The notes under the pieces were generated by a model that worked only from the letters and a program-made list of their open reading frames with translations, made no database searches and was not told the origin of the DNA. From NCBI GenBank assembly GCA_027574665.1, contig CM050651.1:6883501-6947500 (forward strand): a DNA stretch of 64,000 nt, written 5' to 3'. The stretch comes from Rhynochetos jubatus. Lineage: Eukaryota; Chordata; Aves; Eurypygiformes; Rhynochetidae. Position 1 is the stretch's first letter, and each line of letters opens with the position of its first letter. Below, piece by piece: positions 25,701-34,700 of the stretch. A program made the position numbers and the translations under genes.

Positions 25701-28700
25701 TGGTAAATGAGAAATTCCCATGATGCTGTACCATCTCAACAGCATGCCAAATGTTTATGTAAACGGTAAGGAGCCATAGGTCCTAGCTCTGACAGTTCTG
25801 TTCCACTAAATCCAAAGATCAGAGGATGTGGAGGTGTATGATTACAGATTTTTTCCTTCCCACATCAGAATATGGCATTTACTGGGAACTGTGTGCCTTC
25901 GAGTAATGCCAGCATCCTGCAGATCATCGCTTCCTGGAAATCCCAGAGTAACAGCCTTTGAAGAAGGCACCACGAACACCATTTCAGCAAACAGTGTCAA
26001 GTCTCATTTTTCTCCCGGGGCAGAGAATGGATAGAGCAGCCCTGAGGAGAAGGACCTGGGGGTGCTGGTGGGTGAGAAGCTTGGACAGAAAGCCAACCGG
26101 ATCCTGGGCTGCATCAGGAGGAGTGTGGCCAGCAGGGCGAGGGAGGGGATTCTCCCCCTCCACTCTGCTCCTGGGAGACCCCACCTTCTGGAACACATAC
26201 AGTAGCTACTGCAATACTATGCCACAGTCAATCTGAGCACAAAGCCTTCCCCTAGACAAATCGATTGACATCAAAACACCCTAAGTGTTATTCGGTTTAA
26301 CAGGCAATGTATGAATTTGTGTACCAACAATGCTCGCGTACTCAGGTCAGCAAAAGGTTAATTAACATATAGGCAATACAATCTAGACCATCTGGTAAAA
26401 CACAAAAATCTTTTAAAAAAACACTCTTAAAGCAGACTATTTCAGACAGGAAACATCAAACGGGTATATTCTTATAAAACTCTCTACATGTACCTCTCTG
26501 CCACTGATCAGGACTGTACAGATATCACTAATCATATCAAGATTTGACAAAATAACCAAGTAGCTGCTAAAAACCTGCAGTACTGAAGAGAATGCAGAAG
26601 ATACAGGTGCACATTTTCTTAAGTCACTAAAAATCAGCATTTCAATAAAAAAGAAAAAGCGATGCTACAGTACACATATTCTAGACTTAGTCAAAAATCA
26701 ACATTAGCATTTACAAATATTATTAAAGAACATAAAATTTAACCCCTTCAATGCTATTCCATCTCTCAGACGTAAGCTCAGCAGACCCTCCTCTTTTCTG
26801 AGCATCAGAACGTGAGAGAAAATCATAATTTTGGGACACAGCTACAGAGCTGCTCTGCACTTTTATCTCGAGCTACAGCAGGTGTCTCTGAAAAGATGCA
26901 GACAAAAAGTACTGCACAGTGGCACTGACCACACAGTCTTCAAGAACAGCATTTCTGAGTTATCAGACTGTAGCAAACGAAGAGGCTGCGCACCCGAGGT
27001 ACGAAAAGCACAGATGGAATTACTTCTCATCTTAGGAGTAAACTAAGGAAGGAGTTTGATGCACAGCTGAGAGGAATACACCTCTCAGACCACCAGATCA
27101 ATTAGCAGCTTTTGGATGCAAGTCATGCACCCTTCATGATATTGTTAAATATATCCCCACTGCTCCCTTCTGATGCCGTAGCCTCTTCCTGTTAGTTGCT
27201 GAGGTATTGTCAAGGGAATAGTGATGATGGAGCAGCTTATAAAAACTTCCAAAACACCAAAAGTCAAATCAAGGCTCCTGTGTAAACCCTAAACCACAAC
27301 GGGATGTATGCACGCACTAAAATATTCTAACTGGCATGTGAGCAACCGAACAAGCATTACTTTACTGGCATAAAAGCAGGTTTCAGATTCTTCTAGCATT
27401 CTCAGACTTTCTTTGAGATCCTGTCAAACAAGCTACTGGAGGAGACAGATTTTACTTAGCAGTAAACATAATGTCATGTCACATCTACAGACATGTCTAA
27501 TTTTGACCTGCAACATGAAAAGCCTGGTTAGACATTGAAAATGTTTTGTTGCTGACATAAACAAAATTATGCCAGTCAGTTGAGGGAGAAGGAAGGGCGT
27601 TAGAAACTGAGCCCGCAGGACAAATGGTTCATGACAAACTACCTTAATACTCTTTCTCAGTTTTCATCTGGACACTTTCAATTATACAGTGCACACTGTT
27701 AAACCCAAATCTTCTAGTTTCTCTCCCCAAGAGAACAGTAAAAGCATCACAGAGGTGCTGCAGAACTAAAGCAAAGAGTGAAATGGCATCTCACAGCCTG
27801 CAATAATCTGGGATCCGCCCTTGTTTTACACAGCACAGAAGAGGGGCAAGATATATTGTACACTTAGCACTCGAGATAAAGTGAAAAGAAGGTAATTTGA
27901 TGGAATGAACGTTAACTAAGGATCCAGCAAGGGGAAAACAGGGCAAGGATAACTAAGCTGCCCTAAGACAACCTGCACAAAGCATTCTGAGCTTGTTCAC
28001 AACCCTTCAAATCTGTGCTTAAACTTCCCAACGAACAGAAAAGGGACATACAAGTTTGAAAACGGTGGAGTAAATACGGCACACCTTTACCTGCGTGTTC
28101 ACGGCACACCACTAGCGATAAATGAAGCGTATGCGTGGGCTTGTGAAGGGTTCGGAAATTCACACATCAGTGTCCTGAACTACTGACAAAATTTCCACTG
28201 AAACCCCGCAACGCCCAAAGCGCGTTTGGAGCGGAAGCAGATAAATCAGTATGTTGGGGTTTTTTAAATAATACTGAAGATAACAAGGGATACTTACTTC
28301 ACTGTTTGCTATTTCGCCTGGTGTTGGCCAGTTTGTGATGTCACCAAAATCACCAGCCTGCAAAGACGACAAATATTTTATACTACTTCCTGGATACAGT
28401 CCTCTTTAATATATGGAAGACATCAGTCACGACTCAGGTGGCCAGGCTGCCCCTTTGAGCAGAACTGTTAGAAGGAGCAACTTTTAAAAAGTGAGAAATA
28501 CAGAGAAACACACAATTTTGAAAACAGAACATGATCAATTGTAGAAACAACTATTCTTTGAAGTTACACCCGAATTAAGATCTGATACATCTTAGCTTGT
28601 AATTAGTATAACTGTCTAAAGAATGCCTTCATGAAGAGTATTTTAAGCGGACAGAGCCAAAAATAGATAGCAAGCAGGAATGATTTTTTACATTCTATTA

Positions 28701-31700
28701 TAAAACAAGCTAAGAGGGTTTATGCCTTTTGAGCACACACAAAACAATTGTCAGATTAAATGTTATCTAACACAGAGCTTCCTGTGTGATTTAAAGGTAT
28801 CTACTGCTTCAAAGTCTTAACTTCTGGAAGACCATCGAGCAGAGGTATTATTTAACCTAAGAAGGGGTGGCTGCAAAAAATTTTAGAAACTTGATTTTCC
28901 AAAAAAAGATTTTCTCCTGTTGTAAAATTATCATTATGACAACAGCACATAAAGCATACACATCGCATAATATGCAAAAAGGAATTCCAAAACCAATCTA
29001 GCATCACTTGTGCTCAAGTGATGTTGTTCCTTTGCAGCTCCTTCATATTTTTATATAATCCAATTGTGTTTGTTTTTTTTTAAACAAAAGCGCCTTTCCT
29101 TATTCCTCATACACACACCATTTTAGCATCCTTTCTCACTTTAAATGTCCATTCATTTCACACTTTTCTCCAAAATTAACCATTACCAAAACAGAACACT
29201 TCTCGTTTTCACTGCAAAATACCTCACTATCTTTTTGTTTGAGTAATATCAGCTATTTACCATACTGAATATTTACAGTCCACAATACTCCTTGGAACTT
29301 ATTTCATTCTCCTACCATGTTCTCAGCTGAGCTAACTGCCAGTTTAGATCAACAGGTTAGATTAGCTGGGATTTCTAACACAATCCGTGTTAAACAGCTA
29401 ATGTCCTTCTGGCATATACACACCTTGCTGCCTTGCCTTGTCCTGGGTTTTGCTGCTTTTGTATCTTTAGCGGAATTCTGTAGTTCTGAAAAGAAAAAAG
29501 AATATTTTCAGGTGAAGAATTAGGCTGCACTTCAAAAGGGTAAGGAAGTATACTTTAGCAACTCTGTTTAACTACGTCATACGATGCCAAAATTGAGGCC
29601 TTGGTATCAAAATCAATGAACATTTCCAGAAAGTAACTAGTAGTACATGACATCAAAAAACCCCACATTCATAATGAGTGTAAATAATCCTGAAAACCAG
29701 GTGTAATTACACTGTTTAAGCATCTGCACAGCTATAATGTCAAGACTGCCTTAAAATGCTGGTATTTTAACCTAAGTAGCAGCAAAGAAAATAAGCCCTG
29801 AAACACATTTTTTAAAGTTACCCTATTAGAAATTATATTTATAAGACAGATTTATGAAATCATTATACAAGCATGAAAAAAAAAAAAAACCAAAATAGAA
29901 GCTATTACATATTCACAAAATCCTAGTAATTTCCTTTCATAAGCAATTACTCAAATGCCAAATAAAATTTAGCCATATTGCTCATCATCAAGCCAAAGCA
30001 ATGAAAAAAAAATAAGGGAAGGTAAAAAGAGAAAATTACTATAAAAACTACACTAAGGCTAATAAAATTTAATTCCCAAATACCACAATGGGTATGTTTA
30101 TGACAAATACGACTATCTGCAATGAAGCTGACACATCTACATTTTCAGAACCATCCTGAGTCGAGACCTAAACTTTATAACTTCTACTAGTACTATCTGC
30201 CAGGAATAAATATAATGCTTGGAAATAACACTCTCCCACACGGCGACAGTATTGGGCCTAATGATCTAGGATCAATAACCTACATTAAAAAAAAGTCAAT
30301 TTACACTTAGGTCTTTTTAAACATGCGCAATTACCCTTCTGTATATCAACCTGATTTTCTTATTCTGTGCACCCCCACTGTGTTCTGCTTTCCACGTTGG
30401 GAACTCAGGCGGGAAAAAAACTCACTAGTATAAGGCAATTTTCCTTGGAGATTAGAACTGAGTCAGGGGAAACCACCTCTTAACTTGTCCTGTTAAGCCC
30501 TGGTTCTGTGTTTTCCCATAGAGAAGTGGCCACCACCTTTCCTTGAAACTTCTTATTCAGTATTTTATTGCAAGACAAGCTTGAAACATTCAACAGGACT
30601 GAAATTACTAGTGGATTATTATTTCATACAGGGATAACATCACCTCCTCAACGCTTATCTCTTCCCCATCCAGTGACTAATCTTCCTTATCGCCGCTTCA
30701 CACTGGGAACCCCACCCTCGTGCCCCAGTGACTCTGAAAACCCTGTCTGCTTCCTGGAATATACTGTGAACGTTAGAAGCATAAATTTACGTGTATTCTG
30801 TATGCCACTGCACATTATATTAAGAGTGCTGCAAACAACTGGCACACCACACAAAGACATGGGAGTTCAGTGAATCCTGGTCAGCCTCTGGCCTTTGCCA
30901 CACCATTCACCAGGAGCTTTTGTTCCTCTCCTACAGATGTCCCTTTCCAAACAAAGACAAAGCACATACCCCCAAACTGCCTCTTTCTTGTTATTCAGCC
31001 TCAATTAACTTTAGACTGAGAGCTGTCAGAAACACACAGCGACTGTGTAACCCTAATGTTCACTTGTCGTTCAATAGTAAACTAATTGCCCTTTACAAAA
31101 CGAGGCAAACAGCGGCAGAGGTGGGGTAGCAAACAAATTTGTAATTTTCTCCAACAGAACTGCCAATTATTTGTAAAGGTAAACCGACTGGCCACAGCAT
31201 TCGTCCTCCAGCAGCCTGGAAACGCTTCTCTCTACCTGCCCCGCTGCCTCACTGAAGCCCTTTTTCCATCTCGCAGCACTTTTACTGAAATTGCTGAAGG
31301 CCTGCCCTGCCAGAACTCCTACTCTGTGTGTCACCAGGGCGTAGCAAGGGATTAAAAACTAAAAGACTCGGTGTCGCTGCACTGTCTTAGTCATGGGATA
31401 TTATTCCAGGCGGCAGGAAAGGCTATCTGAATCGAGCAGAATGAGACCCAACTCGTTTTAAGGAATCTCTCTTATCTGCGTGTAGTAATCCAAGGCTTGG
31501 AAGATGCATTTGCACGCTAAATGAAAATTATCATTAGGCAACACACTGCCTAGCTGATGATGCCCTTTCTGAGCTCAAAGGCCCAAGATCTCGCCACGTT
31601 CCGTACTTCCCCACCCACAAACAACCCCGCAGAGTCTCCAGCCTTCACAAAACGAGCCATGCTCAAAACCAAACGCAACCTGCTTCTTCCCTGACACTTT

Positions 31701-34700
31701 TCTGGGGTTTAGCACGCGAGAGTTGGATTTCAGTGAAGTGTAAAAGGGGGACACTCACACAAAGGCGGGGGAGTAACAGACCAAAACATCAGACCCCATG
31801 AAGGCTTTTCCCAGGTCACATCTGTTATGTTGTTATGAACAGGCCTAAAGCCACTGTTCGGCAACACGTCCTGCAGAGCGCATTTCGGTAAAAGCTCCCT
31901 GCTTAACACTACCCCTGCGTCTGCTTTCAGCATCGCGTAACGGCGCTGAGCACCCAGAAAGGGCAGCTTTAGTACATTACCCCCGCGGAACCAGACAAGC
32001 CCTTGCAAATAAACAGTTTCACTTATTGTTAAAACCAACGTAACTGTATTTAAACGGCGGATTCAGTCACATGCTACAAGGTAACCTGTTCAGTAACACC
32101 CTGCCGTGGGGATCAAAGAATTCAGCTGTCTTCAATCACTTCACTTGCTGGGTTTCAGCTGAGTTTTGGGGCAGGATAAAATCGAGGATGAAAAGTTTAA
32201 CTGCCAGCAATCATTCTTCAGTCACTGAACTCCATCCAGTAAGGATGCCATCCACGTGAAAACAGAAATCAGCCTTCAAAGCCAGCTGTATTATGGTTAT
32301 TCCAAGGCTCCTAATACACCACATCCTAACAGGAGGTATTTTCTGTGGAAAGATGCGGACATGCAAACGTGCCAGGTGCAGCATGTCAAGATACATGGGA
32401 CGGCTGTTCTGAAAAATGAAGATGAACTTTGGAACTACTAAAGCAGCAGCATTCCTCTGGGACAACGGCAACAGAAAAGGCAAAGCAGACTGGACGCCGT
32501 GCAGAGATAAAGAGAAGCAACGCTTCTGCATAAAGATGTATCACCAAAGCACCACCAACTACAAGAAAAATAATGTTTCAAGTAACAGTACTTCAGAACG
32601 GATGGTTTGAAGTTCCGCAAATAAACAGCCAGCCAGTAATTTTTCCCCAACAGAAGGGGAGGGCTGATATTGCAAATCGCTTCTGAAAGCAGACTTATTA
32701 ATAGAACGTGGAACACATTCTAATTTTGCTACAAGTGAGGTTTATGCTTTAAGGATTTCTACACAACATGAAAGTCTTATTTTCACTTGGACTGCACATG
32801 TATTTCCTTCGGTGAAGGAACGACATCACAGATACCAGAAACGCCTCAGGAAGCGGTTGAAATCACCTAGCAGAACAGCTCTTCAGTGGAACTCGTTTGT
32901 TGAACTTGTAAAACATTCTCCTTTCAACGCTCAGTTTGAAACTTGACAGCGTAATCCATTTTTAAACAAGGTAAGCCATGCTCCACTGTTTTAACAGGTA
33001 AATGGTAAAGTCTTGCAACTACGACAAGAGTCCCTTGGAGCATATCATAATGTAAATCTAGAGCATGGATGTAGATCCAAGGTTCTGTGAAATAAAAAAA
33101 CACCCCAGTAATTACGCTAACATCCTTTCCTACAGTAGCTCTAGCATTTTACAGCAAAAATAAATTAGATTGACCTCTTCACACTATTTGAACAACTAAC
33201 CATGGCAAAGAGTTACGATACCTGCATTCTTCCACATATTTACATTCAAAACCAGTTTTTCAACACATGTAACGGGGAAAAAGGACCCCAGTACATGACT
33301 GATTAATCATAATATATCTATTTTCCTTGCATTTCACTTCTCATGTTGATTTTCTTAGCTTTTTTGTAGAAAGCTGCAACCCGTGACTCAATTTCTACAA
33401 AAGCTTTCCTGGTCTAAAGGGAGCACGTGCTAGAGCACAGCAAGCCAGTACTGTGCCTCAGACTCCAGGCAGCAGGATGGCTCTCTCCCTCAGAGCAGGT
33501 CTCCAGTTTAGAAACAAGCAAACCAAGCCCGCCATACAAAATTACGTATGCTGTTATACACAACTAGAACACAGACTGCAGGTTTGTAAAGATGGTGGGT
33601 TTAATCCCTTCAGGGTTGGGGTAATCGTCAATGTTGTACCTTCGGATAATTCTTAAAAGAATTTTTAAAAGCTGCTGTTCAGGCACTCGGTGAATTCCTA
33701 AGAACTAACGATAATATCTGCCTTAGATACACCAAAACATTTTGCTAACCAGATCGTTTGCCCATTTAGTAATCAAAAGCTCGCTATCCCTAGCAACACA
33801 GTATCCCTTTACTAAACTGCACTTTTACCACCTGTTTGCTAACAGACTAAAGCGAATTAATTTATGCAAGAGCACTGCAGTGAACTGGTTCTGCTACCAA
33901 AATATCAATCAGATAAAAGGTGTTCTTTGATGCCCGGAAATAAATGCAGTGAAGACAGCCAAACTGAGCACAGTCTAAAAGACTGAAGTGTGCAGTTACT
34001 TCAATTAACGGCATCATTCAAGCACGCTAGGAAACAAACCCACTGCAACCACCTAAGCAGCACAGATGTTTCGCTTCACGGAATACTTTCACAGATTTCA
34101 TGAACAATTTTTGAATAATTACCTCATTAATAATTAGACACATCAGCTATACAAATCACATGAAGACTAGAGAATTTGGCATTCAGATTCCCTTTAGCAA
34201 GCTTACAAGAAGGGCAGCACTTCATGTTTCACCAAAGAGGTAGGAGAACTTTTGTAATAAAGTGATTTCCACAACTCCCTCCTGGGCAGATTATTTATAT
34301 GAAGGAAGGGTAACTAGCCTCTTCTGTGAGAGCCCAGCTTGGAGGGGTAGCTGAGGAAAAACAAGACTCAGCGTAGACAAGAGAACTAACGCTGGGTTCT
34401 TCCGCACCTTCCGCGGGGACACATCTCGTTGGCTCGATTTTCAAAACGCTTATCTTGTTACCTCGTAAAAAACTTATCTACAAGATGATGTAGGGCTTCT
34501 TCCTTGCAGCCGTTCCTCTCCTCTTACTCGCAGAGCTTACCGTGAAGGACTGAAGACTGACTGCAATCTATTGGCCGGGCGCTACAAGGGAAGGCGAGGG
34601 GAGGACACGGCGCACAAGTACCTTTCATCATGCGGCAGGCTGTGCTAAGCTAACTCCCTGTGTTCACAACCGCCGGGATTAGACAGAAGCCTATTAATTT

